From assembly GCA_019695305.1 (NCBI GenBank), contig JAIBAG010000002.1:1-64000 (forward strand): a stretch of DNA of 64,000 bases, read 5' to 3'. Each line of letters starts with the position of its first letter. The first letter of the stretch is position 1. Shown one piece after another: positions 44,002 to 54,378 of this stretch. A program made the translations under genes and the position numbers. This stretch comes from a bacterium (GTDB taxonomy: Bacteria; UBA10199; JAIBAG01). The notes beneath the pieces were generated by a model. It was given only the letters and a program-made list of their open reading frames with translations, ran no database searches and had not been told where the DNA came from.

Positions 44002-45648
44002 CTACTTATTCATCGACACCAAGAAATCCGCATTATCTTCGGTGCCATGCATTTTATCGTGCAAGAATTCCATGGTATCCAGCACAGAAAGAGGATGAAG
44101 CAATTTGCGGAGTATCCAGATACGGCTTAAGGTATCTTCGGGCATGAGAAGTTCTTCTTTACGCGTGCCCGATTTGTTTACATCCATACAAGGGAAAATA
44201 CGTTTTTCCATCAGTTTGCGATCGAGATGAATTTCGGAATTACCCGTTCCTTTAAATTCTTCAAAGATCACTTCATCCATGCGCGAACCGGTATCGATAA
44301 GGGCTGTAGCTACAATGGTAAGTGAGCCACCTTCTTCAATATTACGAGCCGCACCAAAGAAACGTTTGGGTTTATGAAGGGCATTGGAATCCACACCACC
44401 GGAAAGAATTTTTCCAGAAGGAGGAACCACCGTGTTATAAGCACGGGCTAAACGAGTGATGGAATCGAGCAAAATCACCACATCTTTTTTATGTTCAACT
44501 AAACGTTTTGCTTTTTCAATCACCATCTCGGCAACCTGCACGTGACGGGTAGCAGGCTCGTCGAAAGTAGAGCTGATGACTTCACCCTTTACCGAACGTT
44601 GCATGTCGGTCACTTCTTCAGGACGTTCGTCAATTAAGAGAACAATCAGGAAAGCTTCGGGATGATTGGTAGAAATGGCGTTCGCAATATTCTGCATCAT
44701 CACGGTTTTGCCGGTACGCGGAGGCGCAACAATAAGACTGCGCTGACCTTTACCAATAGGAGCCAGTAAATCGATAATACGGGTGGTGTAATTATCTTTA
44801 TTGAATTCGAGGTTAAATTTTTCATCGGGATACAGTGGCGTTAAGTTATCGAATAAAATTTTATCGCGCGCTTTTTCCGATTCTTCAAAGTTTACTTCTT
44901 CAACTTTTAAGAGAGCAAAGTAACGTTCGGAATCTTTGGGTGGGCGAATTTGGCCCGATACGTTATCACCGGTACGCAGGTTAAATTTGCGGATTTGCGA
45001 GGGTGACACGTAAATATCATCCGGACCCGGCAAATAGTTAAAATCGCCCGAACGTAAAAAACCAAAACCATCAGGCAAAATTTCTAAAACACCATCACCG
45101 TAAATAGCACCTTTTTGATCGGTCTGAGCTTTAAGAAGCGAGAAGATCAGCTCCTGACGCTTCATACCGGCAGCGCCTTCAATATTAAGCTCTTTAGCAA
45201 GCGAGATGAGCTCGGTAATATTCACTTCTTTTAAATCTTTAAGATACATAATGCCGCCCTTGATAAAGCTATCAAGAACAGGATGGCGACCATCGGTAGG
45301 TACAGCAGGCTTTGCCGCTAAATCTTCATCTCCAGACTCATCATCTTGAGGCAACTCGGAAGGTTTTGGGTAACGGGGTTGATCGTCCTGATGCTGACGG
45401 TAAGGAGGCATATCGCCACCATTACCGCGAGGGCCTCTATCGTCGTTACGGTAATTATTACTGCGGTATCCACCATTATCATCATCACCACCGCCACCAG
45501 CACGAGAGAAATCGTTATTTCGTTGTTGGAACTCGTTGTTGGATGAACGTCCACCTCCACCGCTTCGGCGGGGGCCTCCTCCGGAGGATCTTCTTTTAGG
45601 GGGTTCGTATTCTCTTACACGACGGGTAGGATTGGTGGGTTCACTCAT
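44002..45648 (-). CDS. rho: Transcription termination factor Rho with long disordered N-terminus
   Basis: The 548-residue Rho hexamer subunit terminates transcripts. The Rho N-terminal helix bundle begins near residue 125, the RNA-binding cold-shock-like domain follows with [13 protein letters not shown], and the ATPase has the P-loop APPRTGKT and arginine-rich ring parts. Before this lie about 120 residues rich in Gly, Asn, Arg, Asp and Ser with RGG-like repeats (for example [20 protein letters not shown]), not found in E. coli Rho. Such insertions in other phyla bind RNA or drive condensates. The gene is single and convergent to the glycosidase. Confidence 0.95.
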   Translation of the reverse strand: MSEPTNPTRRVREYEPPKRRSSGGGPRRSGGGGRSSNNEFQQRNNDFSRAGGGGDDDNGGYRSNNYRNDDRGPRGNGGDMPPYRQHQDDQPRYPKPSELPQDDESGDEDLAAKPAVPTDGRHPVLDSFIKGGIMYLKDLKEVNITELISLAKELNIEGAAGMKRQELIFSLLKAQTDQKGAIYGDGVLEILPDGFGFLRSGDFNYLPGPDDIYVSPSQIRKFNLRTGDNVSGQIRPPKDSERYFALLKVEEVNFEESEKARDKILFDNLTPLYPDEKFNLEFNKDNYTTRIIDLLAPIGKGQRSLIVAPPRTGKTVMMQNIANAISTNHPEAFLIVLLIDERPEEVTDMQRSVKGEVISSTFDEPATRHVQVAEMVIEKAKRLVEHKKDVVILLDSITRLARAYNTVVPPSGKILSGGVDSNALHKPKRFFGAARNIEEGGSLTIVATALIDTGSRMDEVIFEEFKGTGNSEIHLDRKLMEKRIFPCMDVNKSGTRKEELLMPEDTLSRIWILRKLLHPLSVLDTMEFLHDKMHGTEDNADFLVSMNK

Positions 45649-45890
45649 ATTGTTATGGATTGTTGCTCCATGATAGTCACGCGACAGGTGAAAGCTTCTC
45701 TTGATTGTTTAATTTGATTGAAGTGCACGTTGTCGGCAATGATTAGTTATTAAGTTATGAAGGAAAGATTAATTGATATAAATTGTCAAACGAATGCCTC
45801 ATTATGGATAAAAAGCATCAAAGCGTCAAGGATTAATCTTAGAAAGTTCAAAAAAACAATTAAAATTAAACGTCGAACTTAGCTACAAAA

Positions 45891-46313
45891 CTACTTGCAA
45901 ACATCTGATTTATCAAAGAAATAAGCCACTTCTACCTTGGCAGTTTCTGCTGCATCCGAACCATGCACAGTATTTTTTTCAATATTCTCGGCAAAGTCCT
46001 TACGGATGGTACCTTCGGCTGCATTAGCTGGGTTAGTAGCGCCCATCAATTCACGCCACTTGGCAATAGCTCCCTCACCCTTCATGGCAAAAACAAATAC
46101 AGGACCGCTGGTCATGTAGCTTACTAAAGAGCCAAAGAAAGGACGTTCTTTATGAACGGCATAAAAACCTTCGGCCTTTTTAGCATCTAATTGAAGCATA
46201 CGACCCGCCACAATGGTTAAACCTGCTTTTTCAACACGAGCCAAAATTTGACCAATAACGTTTTTAGCTACACCATCTGGTTTTACAATGCCTAAAGTTG
46301 TTTCAATTGCCAT
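45891..46313 (-). CDS. ndk: Nucleoside diphosphate kinase
   Basis: Ndk equalises nucleoside triphosphate pools using a phospho-His intermediate. The 140 residues contain the active-site motif [15 protein letters not shown] (His near 117) and the conserved [10 protein letters not shown] start. The 242-bp gap to the upstream end of rho (45649-45890) holds no gene, only AT-rich DNA in which I see no convincing promoter. The neighbours sucD and sucC are related through nucleotide use, since SucCD makes GTP or ATP. Confidence 0.96.
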   Translation of the reverse strand: MAIETTLGIVKPDGVAKNVIGQILARVEKAGLTIVAGRMLQLDAKKAEGFYAVHKERPFFGSLVSYMTSGPVFVFAMKGEGAIAKWRELMGATNPANAAEGTIRKDFAENIEKNTVHGSDAAETAKVEVAYFFDKSDVCK

Positions 46314-46350
46314 AAAATCTCCTTCGTAGATGAATATTATTGTTTAAAAA

Positions 46351-47220
46351 TTATTTAATAAGTGAAGCCAGTGTCTTGCCAATGTCTGCGGGTGAACGCG
46401 ATACTTTTACACCGGCATCTTCTAATGCTGCAATTTTGCTATCGGCCGTACCTTTACCACCCGAAATAATAGCTCCGGCATGCCCCATGCGTTTTCCGGC
46501 TGGAGCAGAAATACCGGCAATAAAACCGGCCACGGGCTTTTTAACATTGGCCTTAATAAAAGCAGCCGCTTCTTCTTCGGCGGTACCACCAATTTCACCG
46601 ATCATGACAATAGCTTCGGTTTCGGGATCGCGATTAAATAAATCCAAGCAGTCAATAAAGTTGGTGCCATTCACAGGATCGCCACCAATACCAATACAGG
46701 TAGATTGACCCAAGCCCAATTGGCTAGTTTGATACACAGCTTCGTATGTGAGTGTTCCGCTGCGCGATACAATGCCCACTTTTCCTTTTTTATGGATAGA
46801 GCCAGGCATAATACCAATTTTACATTCACCGGGAGTAATAATACCGGGACAGTTGGGGCCAATAAGACGCGTTTTTTTGCCCTGCATGGCTCGTTTTACT
46901 TTTACCATGTCCATCACAGGGATACCTTCGGTGATACAAACTACAAGATCGAGTTCGGCATCTACAGCTTCTAAAATAGCATCGCCAGCAAATGGAGGCG
47001 GCACATAAATAACCGAAACGGTTGCTCCCGTTTTATGCACGGCATCTTTTACCGTATCAAAAATAGGAATGCCTTCAAAATTTTGTCCACCTTTACCGGG
47101 AGTAACACCAGCCACCATTTGGGTGCCGTATTCTTTACAACCCTTGGTATGAAATTGACCGGTAGAACCGGTAATGCCTTGAGTAATAACTTTTGTATTT
47201 TTATTAACGAGTACTGACAT
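46351..47220 (-). CDS. sucD: Succinyl-CoA synthetase alpha subunit
   Basis: The alpha subunit carries the phospho-His relay of succinyl-CoA synthetase. The 289 residues have the CoA-binding N-terminal segment ([15 protein letters not shown]) and the catalytic His motif [17 protein letters not shown] near 245. The gene starts at the end of sucC with a 1-bp gap. In this window the enzyme could use the succinyl-CoA from the ethylmalonyl-CoA pathway as well as from the citric acid cycle. Confidence 0.96.
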   Translation of the reverse strand: MSVLVNKNTKVITQGITGSTGQFHTKGCKEYGTQMVAGVTPGKGGQNFEGIPIFDTVKDAVHKTGATVSVIYVPPPFAGDAILEAVDAELDLVVCITEGIPVMDMVKVKRAMQGKKTRLIGPNCPGIITPGECKIGIMPGSIHKKGKVGIVSRSGTLTYEAVYQTSQLGLGQSTCIGIGGDPVNGTNFIDCLDLFNRDPETEAIVMIGEIGGTAEEEAAAFIKANVKKPVAGFIAGISAPAGKRMGHAGAIISGGKGTADSKIAALEDAGVKVSRSPADIGKTLASLIK

Positions 47221-47221
47221 A

Positions 47222-48421
47222 TTACTTTAATGTAGCCACTACTTTTTTAGCAGCTTCATCCATGGTTTCGGCAGAAATAATAGGTAAACCCGAGTCGGCC
47301 AAAATTTTACGGCCTTGCTCCATATTGGTACCGAGTAAGCGAACAACAAGCGGCACTTTAAGCGACACTTCTTTAGCTGCAGCCACAATACCAGTAGCAA
47401 TCACATCGCATTTCATGATGCCACCAAAGATGTTTACCAAAATGGCTTTTACGTTGGAGTCGGATAAAATAATTTTGAAAGCAGCGGTTACTTTTTCGGT
47501 TGTTGCCCCGCCACCTACATCTAAAAAGTTAGCAGGAGCACCACCGGCAAGTTTAATAATATCCATGGTTCCCATGGCGAGACCTGCACCATTCACCATA
47601 CAGCCAATATTGCCTTCCAAACTGATGTAAGCTAAATCGTATTTCTTCGCTTCAATTTCGTTGGCATTTTCTTCGGATAAATCGCGCAGACCTTCGTAAT
47701 CTTTGTGACGGAAGAGCGCATTGTCTTCAAAATTAATTTTGGCATCAGCAGCAAGTAAATCGCCTTCTTTAGTAACCACCAAAGGATTAATTTCTACAAT
47801 GGCACAATCACCTTCTACATAAGCCCGATATAACGCGCTACAAAACTTGGTAAACTTGCCCACCAAATCGCCGGTTAAGCCCAAACCAAAAGCCAAATCG
47901 CGTCCCTGGTAAGCCTGAAAACCCACGGCAGGATCAACAACAGCCTTGAGGATTTTTTCGGGAGTTTCGGCGGCCACTTTTTCAATTTCCATACCGCCTT
48001 CACTGCTTGCCATAATAAGAACACGCGAAGTTGCTCTATCTAATAAAAGACCCAAATAATATTCTTTGGCAATATTAACACCTTCTTCAACATACAAAGT
48101 TTTTACTTCTTTGCCTTCGGGACCACTTTGGTGGGTTACAAGGATATTGCCTAAAATTTTCTCGGCAACCAGTTTAGCGTCTTCGGCACTTTTAACAACC
48201 TTCACGCCACCATCAAGCACTAATTCTTTTGTACCTTTTTTATAAACTTTACCTTTACCACGCCCGCCGGCATGAATTTGGGATTTAACAACAACAACAG
48301 GGGTTCCCAGTTCTTTGGCCGCCTTAAAAACTTCTTCGGGGTTAGTGGCTTTAATACCCCGAGGAACGGGGACACCATACTTACGGAAAACTTCTTTACC
48401 TTGATATTCGTGGATGTTCAT
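47222..48421 (-). CDS. sucC: Succinyl-CoA synthetase beta subunit
   Basis: The beta subunit supplies the ATP-grasp nucleotide site. The 399 residues begin with [17 protein letters not shown], the family signature, and contain [11 protein letters not shown] and the C-terminal DGDxLLxxIN-type [15 protein letters not shown] segment. It is divergent from the ecm gene with 92 bp between starts, so the two could share a regulatory region. No clear Shine-Dalgarno precedes the ATG. Confidence 0.96.
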   Translation of the reverse strand: MNIHEYQGKEVFRKYGVPVPRGIKATNPEEVFKAAKELGTPVVVVKSQIHAGGRGKGKVYKKGTKELVLDGGVKVVKSAEDAKLVAEKILGNILVTHQSGPEGKEVKTLYVEEGVNIAKEYYLGLLLDRATSRVLIMASSEGGMEIEKVAAETPEKILKAVVDPAVGFQAYQGRDLAFGLGLTGDLVGKFTKFCSALYRAYVEGDCAIVEINPLVVTKEGDLLAADAKINFEDNALFRHKDYEGLRDLSEENANEIEAKKYDLAYISLEGNIGCMVNGAGLAMGTMDIIKLAGGAPANFLDVGGGATTEKVTAAFKIILSDSNVKAILVNIFGGIMKCDVIATGIVAAAKEVSLKVPLVVRLLGTNMEQGRKILADSGLPIISAETMDEAAKKVVATLK

Positions 48422-48513
48422 GAGGGCTAGGTTTTTAGCAGGAAATGATGCGGTGTCAAGGAGTTAAATGATTTGACCCGGAAGTAAAAATTATATTAGA
48501 AGCATCCCCATCT

Positions 48514-50487
48514 ATGACACAAATGGCATCCAAAAAAGATGATGTGTGGCTGATGCGCACCTATTCGGGGCACTCTACCGCTAAAAAATCCAACGAACTT
48601 TACCGCACCAACCTGGCTAAGGGCCAAACCGGCCTTTCGGTAGCGTTCGATTTACCCACTCAAACGGGTTACGATTCCGATCACCCGGTGGCTATGGCCG
48701 AAGTGGGCAAAGTAGGCGTGCCTATTTGCCACATCGATAACATGACAACTCTTTTTGACCAAATCCCTTTGGGCAAAATGAACACGTCGATGACCATTAA
48801 CGCCACCGCCCCCTGGCTCCTTTCATTATATATCGCCACAGCCGAACGCCAGGGTGCTAGCCAAAGCGAACTTTCCGGCACTACACAAAACGACGTTTTA
48901 AAAGAATATCTCTCACGCGGCACCTACGTATTCCCTCCCGAACCCGCTATTAAGATGACAACCGATGTGATTAGCTACACGGTAAAAAATATCCCCAAAT
49001 GGAACCCGGTAAACGTATGCCCCTATCACTTGCAGGAAGCCGGTGCCACACCTGTGCAAGAATTAGCCTACGGCTTAGCCAATGCCATCTGCTTTTTAGA
49101 TGATGTAAAAAAATCCGGCAATTTGTCTCCTGAAGATTTTGAAAAATCCGTTGGTCGTATTTCGTTTTTTATGGATGCTTCCATCCGTTTTATTGAAGAA
49201 ATCTGTAAAATGCGCGCCTTCAATAAATTATGGTTTGAACTGACGGGTGATCGTTACGGTGTTAAAAATCCCAAATACCGCATCTTCCGTTACGGCGTGC
49301 AGGTTAACTCGCTGGGTTTAACCGAACCACAGCCCGAAAATAACGTTCAACGTATTATTTTAGAAATGTTGGGTATTACTTTAAGTAAAAACGCCCGCGC
49401 CCGCGCTATCCAGCTGCCCTGCTGGAACGAAGCCTTGGGTCTGCCCCGCCCGTGGGATCAGCAATGGTCGCTCCGCATGCAACAGATTTTAGCTTTGGAA
49501 ACTGATCTCTTGGAATACGAAGATATCTTTGAAGGCTCGCATGTGATTGAGGCCAAAACCAACGCGCTAATGGACGAAGCCAAAAAAGAACTCTCCAAAA
49601 TTCTGGAATTAGGTGGCAGCGTAAAAGCGATTGATTATATGAAGAGCGCACTCGTCGCTTCTAACGCCAAACGCATCCGTGCCATTGAAGACGGTGAGAC
49701 AAAAGTGGTGGGTGTTAACTGCTATAAAGAAACCGCCGAATCGCCTCTTACAGTAGATAATGGCGGTATCTTAAAAATTGATGAATCCGCGCTGCGTGAT
49801 CAATTAGACTCGCTCAAATCGTTTAAAGCGAAAAGAAATAACAAAGACGTAGAAGCCGCCATTCAAAACTTAAGCGATACTGCTAAAAGCGGTGGCAACA
49901 TCATGCCCGCCTCCATCGCCGCCGCAAAAGCCGGTGTTACCACCGGTGAATGGGCCGATACTTTGCGCAAAATTTTTGGTGAATACCGCGCCCCTACGGG
50001 CGTGGGTGGTGTAGGCAAGAGCCAAGGGTCTGCCGAAATTGAAAGCGTGCGCGAAAAAGTAAAAGCCTTTGAAACAAAAACAAAAGAAAAGCTGCGTATC
50101 ATTGTAGGCAAACCCGGTTTGGATGGCCATTCTAACGGTGCCGAACAAATTGCCGTGCGCGCGCGTGATGTGGGCATGGAAGTGGTGTATCAAGGCATAC
50201 GCTTAACCCCGCAGCAAATTGTAGACTCGGCCCTGCAGGAAGACGTGCATGTGATTGGGCTTTCTATTTTATCGGGATCGCACTTGGCTTTAATTCCGGA
50301 GCTGATGCGCCTGATGAAAGAAAAAAAAATCACTGATATCCCGGTGGTGGCCGGCGGGATTATTCCGGAAGATGACAAAAAAGAGTTGTTGAAATTGGGT
50401 GTGGCTCGTGTGTATACACCCAAGGATTTTGATTTGAATAAAATCATGAGTGAAATCGTTGATGTGTGCTTAACAGCCCATCAATAA
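48514..50487 (+). CDS. ecm: Ethylmalonyl-CoA mutase (adenosylcobalamin dependent)
   Basis: This enzyme rearranges ethylmalonyl-CoA to methylsuccinyl-CoA, in the ethylmalonyl-CoA pathway. The 657-residue single-chain mutase has the TIM-barrel domain (1-510), with NATAPWLLSLY and QLPCWNEALGLPRPWDQQWS typical of the Ecm clade, and a C-terminal cobalamin domain with DGHSNGAE near 537 (base-off DxHxxG motif). Methylmalonyl-CoA mutase is the alternative; the closest remembered relative sequence is the Rhodobacter-type Ecm, and ccr follows 93 bp later. A TTGACC at 48473 with TATATT at 48492 is only a weak promoter. Confidence 0.85.
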   Translation: MTQMASKKDDVWLMRTYSGHSTAKKSNELYRTNLAKGQTGLSVAFDLPTQTGYDSDHPVAMAEVGKVGVPICHIDNMTTLFDQIPLGKMNTSMTINATAPWLLSLYIATAERQGASQSELSGTTQNDVLKEYLSRGTYVFPPEPAIKMTTDVISYTVKNIPKWNPVNVCPYHLQEAGATPVQELAYGLANAICFLDDVKKSGNLSPEDFEKSVGRISFFMDASIRFIEEICKMRAFNKLWFELTGDRYGVKNPKYRIFRYGVQVNSLGLTEPQPENNVQRIILEMLGITLSKNARARAIQLPCWNEALGLPRPWDQQWSLRMQQILALETDLLEYEDIFEGSHVIEAKTNALMDEAKKELSKILELGGSVKAIDYMKSALVASNAKRIRAIEDGETKVVGVNCYKETAESPLTVDNGGILKIDESALRDQLDSLKSFKAKRNNKDVEAAIQNLSDTAKSGGNIMPASIAAAKAGVTTGEWADTLRKIFGEYRAPTGVGGVGKSQGSAEIESVREKVKAFETKTKEKLRIIVGKPGLDGHSNGAEQIAVRARDVGMEVVYQGIRLTPQQIVDSALQEDVHVIGLSILSGSHLALIPELMRLMKEKKITDIPVVAGGIIPEDDKKELLKLGVARVYTPKDFDLNKIMSEIVDVCLTAHQ

Positions 50488-50515
50488 ACTAACCTAAAAC
50501 AATAGTTTTGGTAAA

Positions 50516-50573
50516 AGAGCCTGAACGCCGGCGAGCCCCTCGAAGGACTCGTCAACCAACAGGCTCTGAGGAG
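50516..50573 (+). promoter_or_regulatory. Stem-loop leader ahead of the ccr ribosome binding site
   Basis: AGAGCCTG at 50516-50523 pairs with CAGGCTCT at 50560-50567. Inside, GAG and CTC segments can extend the fold. The downstream arm directly abuts GAGGAG at 50568-50573, the ccr Shine-Dalgarno, 6 nt before the ATG. It could be a repeat unit or a structure that controls ccr translation. There is no sequence evidence for a ligand. Confidence 0.45.
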
Positions 50574-50579
50574 AATAAA

Positions 50580-51848
50580 ATGACGAAGGAAATCTACGAA
50601 TTAGGTGAAATTCCCCCTCTGGGCGAAGTTCCCAAAAAAATGTATGCACAGGTGATCCGCCCCTCTAACTTTGGCGATCCCAATAAAGCTTTTACTTTAG
50701 AACAAGTAGATGTTCCCGAAATTTTACCCGACGAAGTGTTGGTTTATGTAATGAGCGCCGGTGTAAACTATAATAACGTATGGGCTGCCCTTGGTATTCC
50801 TATCGATGTTACCAAAAACCGCCCGAAAGACCCGTACTGGCCCGATGCCAGCGGTTACCACATTGGTGGTTCGGATGCTTCCGGTATCGTGTGGAAGATC
50901 GGTTCCAATGTTAAAAATTTAAAAGTGGGCGATGAAGTGGTTGTTCACTGTGGCCAATGGAAACAAGATGGCCCGCTTGTTAAACAAGGTAAAGATCCCA
51001 TGTACGACCCCAGCTTCCGCATTTGGGGTTATGAAAATAGCTGGGGCTCCTTTGCCCAGTTTACCCGCGTGCAAGATCACCAATGCTTGCCCAAACCCAA
51101 ACATTTAACCTGGGAAGCATCCAGTGCTTACATGTTAGTGGGCGCTACCGCTTACCGTATGCTTCATGGCTGGAAGGAACACTCTGTAGGTAAAGGCGAT
51201 GTAGTTCTCATCTGGGGTGCTACCGGTGGTTTAGGTTCTATGGCTATCCAAATCGTTAAAGCTGCCGGCGGTATTCCCGTTGCGGTTGTGGGCGGTGAAG
51301 ATAAGTTTGAATTCTGTAAAAAATTAGGTGCTGTAGGATGCATTGATCGTAAAAAATTCAACCATTGGGGTATGTTGCCTCACTGGAAAGATAACGAAAA
51401 ATACAATGCCTGGGCTAGTGGTGCAAAAGCCTTTGGTAAAGCCATTTGGGAAGCTATCGGCGAAAAGAAGAGCCCCAAAATTGTGTTTGAACATCCCGGT
51501 GAAGATACCGTTCCTACCTCCATTTTTGTGTGTGACACAGGCGGTATGGTGGTGATTTGTGCCGGTACCACCGGTTACAATGCTACTATCGATTTACGTT
51601 ACCACTGGATGCGTCAAAAACGTTTCCAAGGTTCGCACTTTGCTAACGATGAACAATCAATTGGATTTAACAACCTTGTATTAGAAGGAAAAGTAGATCC
51701 TTGTTTATCGAAGGTGTTTGAATTTAAAGAAACTGGTAGCTGCCACCAGTTGATGAAAGAAAACAAACACCCTCAAGGTAACATGGCTATTTTGGTGAAT
51801 GCAAAAAAACAGGGATTAAAAAACCTGGAAGAATCCAGAAAAGCTTAA
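50580..51848 (+). CDS. ccr: Crotonyl-CoA carboxylase/reductase
   Basis: This enzyme reduces crotonyl-CoA with NADPH and fixes CO2 to give ethylmalonyl-CoA. I choose the ATG at 50580 (GAGGAG 6 nt upstream) over the longer frame from 50508. The 422-residue MDR-type protein has an Asn in [13 protein letters not shown], the Glu in [15 protein letters not shown] and the His in [12 protein letters not shown], positions that hold CO2 in characterised Ccr enzymes. The NADPH loop is [12 protein letters not shown]. The gene ends in a strong terminator; kdd follows. Confidence 0.9.
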   Translation: MTKEIYELGEIPPLGEVPKKMYAQVIRPSNFGDPNKAFTLEQVDVPEILPDEVLVYVMSAGVNYNNVWAALGIPIDVTKNRPKDPYWPDASGYHIGGSDASGIVWKIGSNVKNLKVGDEVVVHCGQWKQDGPLVKQGKDPMYDPSFRIWGYENSWGSFAQFTRVQDHQCLPKPKHLTWEASSAYMLVGATAYRMLHGWKEHSVGKGDVVLIWGATGGLGSMAIQIVKAAGGIPVAVVGGEDKFEFCKKLGAVGCIDRKKFNHWGMLPHWKDNEKYNAWASGAKAFGKAIWEAIGEKKSPKIVFEHPGEDTVPTSIFVCDTGGMVVICAGTTGYNATIDLRYHWMRQKRFQGSHFANDEQSIGFNNLVLEGKVDPCLSKVFEFKETGSCHQLMKENKHPQGNMAILVNAKKQGLKNLEESRKA

Positions 51849-51872
51849 ATCCTAACGGATAAGATGAACTAA

Positions 51873-51900
51873 AAAGGGACCCAACCGGGTCCCTTTTTTT
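51873..51900 (+). terminator. Rho-independent terminator after ccr
   Basis: The stem AAAGGGACCC with GGGTCCCTTT (loop AACC at 51883-51886) is GC-rich and followed by a run of seven T. It lies 25 bp after the ccr stop and separates the ecm-ccr unit from the kdd operon. Confidence 0.9.
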
Positions 51901-51991
51901 ATGGTCAACAGAGCAAAATCTATAATAATTTCAATTATTTAAAATAAATAAACTCTTAGGTATTCTTTTTAAAAAAATGACGCAACCCACC

Positions 51992-52021
51992 TTGTGTTAC
52001 TATCCGCCAAAGCGCTACAAT
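51992..52021 (+). promoter_or_regulatory. Probable promoter of the kdd lysine operon
   Basis: TTGTGT at 51992-51997 and TACAAT at 52016-52021 stand 18 bp apart, a plausible sigma-70 type -35/-10 pair with a strong -10. GGGGGT at 52032-52037 is the ribosome binding site 3 nt before the kdd ATG. Together with the terminator just before, this marks the start of a separate operon. Confidence 0.5.
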
Positions 52022-52040
52022 AGAAGAATACGGGGGTAAT

Positions 52041-53072
52041 ATGGTTTTAGAGCGAGGCAATCCGTGGGGACTTCATCGCGTATGCGATACTACCCCGGTT
52101 TTACCCCAAGCCGCCCTCAAGCTTAATAATGCCCTCCCGCTTTTTGATAACGAAATTTTAGTGGAGCTCGAGGCTCTTCAAATTGATTCCGCCAGTTTCC
52201 ATGCTTTAGAACAAAAAGAAAAAATAGACCGAGTAGCTATTGAAACACAAGTGATGGAAATTATTTCATCACGAGGCAAAATGCATAACCCGGTAACCAA
52301 TTCGGGTGGTGTATTTTTAGGAAAAGTAATTGAGGTGGGTAAAAAACATCCCGATTACGGAAAACTTAAAAAAAACGAACGCATCATTTCACTCGTCTCA
52401 CTCACTCTCACCCCACTGCATCTAGAAAAAATTACCGCCGTCGATAAAAGGAAAGAACGCTTAAGTGTTACAGGCCACGCCATTTTATTTGAAACCGGTT
52501 TGTATTCTTTACTGCCAGATGATTTGCCCCAAGGTGTTGTGTTAGCCGCACTGGATGTGTGCGGTGCTCCCGCCCAAGCCAAGCGTCATGTCGGTTCGTG
52601 TGATACCGTCATGATTCTTGGACTTGGGAAAGCAGGCAAGAGTATTGCCCTTATGTGCGAACAACTGGGCGCACGCGTTCTGGGGCTTGATGCGCGTGAG
52701 GAAGCCGTCAACTGGTGCCGTCAGCATATACGCGGCACCTTTGCTAAATTGGATGTTACCAATCCCGTTCTCGTCACCAATTGGGTTTTAGAACACAACG
52801 CAGGAAAACTCGTAGACAAAGCCTTTCATGCCACTAACGTAGAATCAACCGAGATGGCCGGCATTTTACCCGTAAAAGACGGCGGCACCGCTCTCTTTTT
52901 TGGAATGGCCACAGCCTTTGGCAAAGTGGTGCTGGGGGCCGAAGGAGTTGGAAAAGATATTACGCTCTTAATGGGTAGCGGTTATGTGCCCGGACATGCC
53001 GCTCTCATGCTGGGTTTAGTACGCAATAACAAGCCCTACCGGGACTGGCTTGGGGAGAATTACGGCTTATGA
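52041..53072 (+). CDS. kdd: L-erythro-3,5-diaminohexanoate dehydrogenase
   Basis: Kdd oxidatively deaminates 3,5-diaminohexanoate to 3-keto-5-aminohexanoate with NAD in the lysine pathway. The 343-residue MDR-like protein has ERGNPWGLHRV, GKMHNPVTNSGGVFLGKV and the nucleotide-binding MILGLGKAGKSIAL, as in the fusobacterial enzyme. It starts with GGGGGT before the ATG and overlaps kamA by 4 bp. Generic alcohol dehydrogenase is unlikely given the neighbours. Confidence 0.88.
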   Translation: MVLERGNPWGLHRVCDTTPVLPQAALKLNNALPLFDNEILVELEALQIDSASFHALEQKEKIDRVAIETQVMEIISSRGKMHNPVTNSGGVFLGKVIEVGKKHPDYGKLKKNERIISLVSLTLTPLHLEKITAVDKRKERLSVTGHAILFETGLYSLLPDDLPQGVVLAALDVCGAPAQAKRHVGSCDTVMILGLGKAGKSIALMCEQLGARVLGLDAREEAVNWCRQHIRGTFAKLDVTNPVLVTNWVLEHNAGKLVDKAFHATNVESTEMAGILPVKDGGTALFFGMATAFGKVVLGAEGVGKDITLLMGSGYVPGHAALMLGLVRNNKPYRDWLGENYGL

Positions 53073-54271
53073 ACTCGATCATCCATCATAATTTATCGGC
53101 TCAAGAAACCTCCATACGCTTTGCCTGGCAACGTTTTAAACGCTGGGAACACGTAACCCCCGAACAATGGAACGACTGGAAATGGCAGTATCAAAATTTG
53201 GTAACCACGGCGGACGAATTTTTAGAACTTTTTCCTCAATTTAAAGATGAGGTTGAGGGCATTAAGTCTACGATGGGTAAGTATAAATTTACAGCCACGC
53301 CTTATTATTTAAATTTGATTGATGGCAAAAATGCTGAATGCCCCATCAAGCTGCAATCGGTACCCTCCCCGCTAGAAATGAATTTAGAACCCGGCGTAGA
53401 CATGCGTGACCCGTTAGCCGAAGACGCCGATATGCCCGTGCCGGGACTAGTGCACCGCTATCCCGACCGTGTGCTGTTTCTCATTACCGAAGTATGCTCA
53501 CTCTATTGCCGCTATTGCACCCGAAGACGCGTGATTTTAGAAAAAGAAAGCCATATCGACCGCAAAATTGAACGGGCCATTGAATACATTAAAAATCATC
53601 CCGAAATTCATGATGTGATCATTTCAGGGGGTGACGCCCTGGTAGTGGGCGAAAAACTCCTGGAATCGGTACTCTCTCAGCTACGCGCCATGCCGCATAT
53701 TTATACGCTGCGTATTGGGTCGCGTATTCCGGTTGTATGCCCCATGCGCATCACACCCTCTTTAGTGAGCATGCTTAAAAAGTATCAGCCTCTGTATTTT
53801 ATGACCCATTTTAACCATCCCTATGAGATTACCCCGGAGGCAAAAAAGGCTTGTGCCATGCTGGTAGATAATGGTATTCCCATTATGAATCAGGCAGTTT
53901 TGCTAAGAAAGATAAACAGTTGTCCGGATATTATGAGGGAGCTCTGTTATGGCCTCATCCAGATGAGAGTAAAGCCCTATTACTTGTATCAATGCGATCT
54001 CTCCGAAGGAATTGGCCATTTCCGGACACCGGTGGAAAAAGGTTTAGAAATTATGAAGAGCCTGCGCGGGCATATTTCGGGGTTGGCAATCCCCACATAT
54101 GTAATTGATGCTCCGGGCGGTGGCGGAAAAATTCCTATTTTGCCCGATTATGTTGTAGGGCGCACAGGGAAGGAAATTACGTTAAAAAATTACGAAAACC
54201 AAATCTTTACCTACACCGAACCTGCCTGGACCGATTGTGAGTGTTCTACTTCTAAAGAATTTACGAAGTAG
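53069..54271 (+). CDS. kamA: Lysine 2,3-aminomutase (radical SAM)
   Basis: KamA converts L-lysine to L-beta-lysine with a [4Fe-4S] cluster, S-adenosylmethionine and PLP. The 400 residues have the radical SAM cluster cysteines C143, C147 and C150 (VCSLYCRYCTRR) and the PLP Lys at about 354 in DAPGGGGKIPILPDY. The zinc-binding C-terminal cysteines are only partly present (CEC). EpmB (smaller, for EF-P) is ruled out by length and context. It overlaps kdd by 4 bp. Confidence 0.93.
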   Translation: MNSIIHHNLSAQETSIRFAWQRFKRWEHVTPEQWNDWKWQYQNLVTTADEFLELFPQFKDEVEGIKSTMGKYKFTATPYYLNLIDGKNAECPIKLQSVPSPLEMNLEPGVDMRDPLAEDADMPVPGLVHRYPDRVLFLITEVCSLYCRYCTRRRVILEKESHIDRKIERAIEYIKNHPEIHDVIISGGDALVVGEKLLESVLSQLRAMPHIYTLRIGSRIPVVCPMRITPSLVSMLKKYQPLYFMTHFNHPYEITPEAKKACAMLVDNGIPIMNQAVLLRKINSCPDIMRELCYGLIQMRVKPYYLYQCDLSEGIGHFRTPVEKGLEIMKSLRGHISGLAIPTYVIDAPGGGGKIPILPDYVVGRTGKEITLKNYENQIFTYTEPAWTDCECSTSKEFTK

Positions 54272-54340
54272 GCTCCCTTTATTTTCATTTTAAGAAAAGT
54301 ACGATTCTACGATGGTGCGCTATCATCAACCATACACTAG

Positions 54341-54377
54341 CGAACGCACGATCGCACGAACGCACGAATGTACGAAC
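54341..54377 (+). repeat. Degenerate octamer tandem repeat before kamD
   Basis: Units CGAACGCA, CGATCGCA, CGAACGCA, CGAATGTA and a partial CGAAC run head to tail and end directly before the kamD ATG at 54379. They occupy the ribosome binding site position, where no Shine-Dalgarno is seen. The 107 bp between kamA and kamD otherwise hold nothing recognisable. Confidence 0.7.
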
Positions 54378-54378
54378 A

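Noticed and set aside
45312-45599. His-rich plus-strand ORF opposite rho
   Set aside because: It is the antisense shadow of the Gly/Asn-rich Rho N-terminus and has no ribosome binding site.
45783-45788. TTGACA on the minus strand as an rho promoter
   Set aside because: No acceptable -10 at 16-18 bp spacing.
48514-50487. Methylmalonyl-CoA mutase as the call
   Set aside because: Single-chain mutases of this family include MCM, ICM and Ecm. Conserved segments recalled from Ecm (PWDQQWSLRMQQI type) and the adjacent ccr favour Ecm. A phylogenetic tree would decide.
52041-53072. Generic zinc alcohol dehydrogenase
   Set aside because: The GKMHNPVTNSGG segment and operon with kamADE, kal and kce identify Kdd.
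54341-54377. CRISPR-like array
   Set aside because: Units are 8 nt with no spacers and only about four copies; it is a short tandem repeat.
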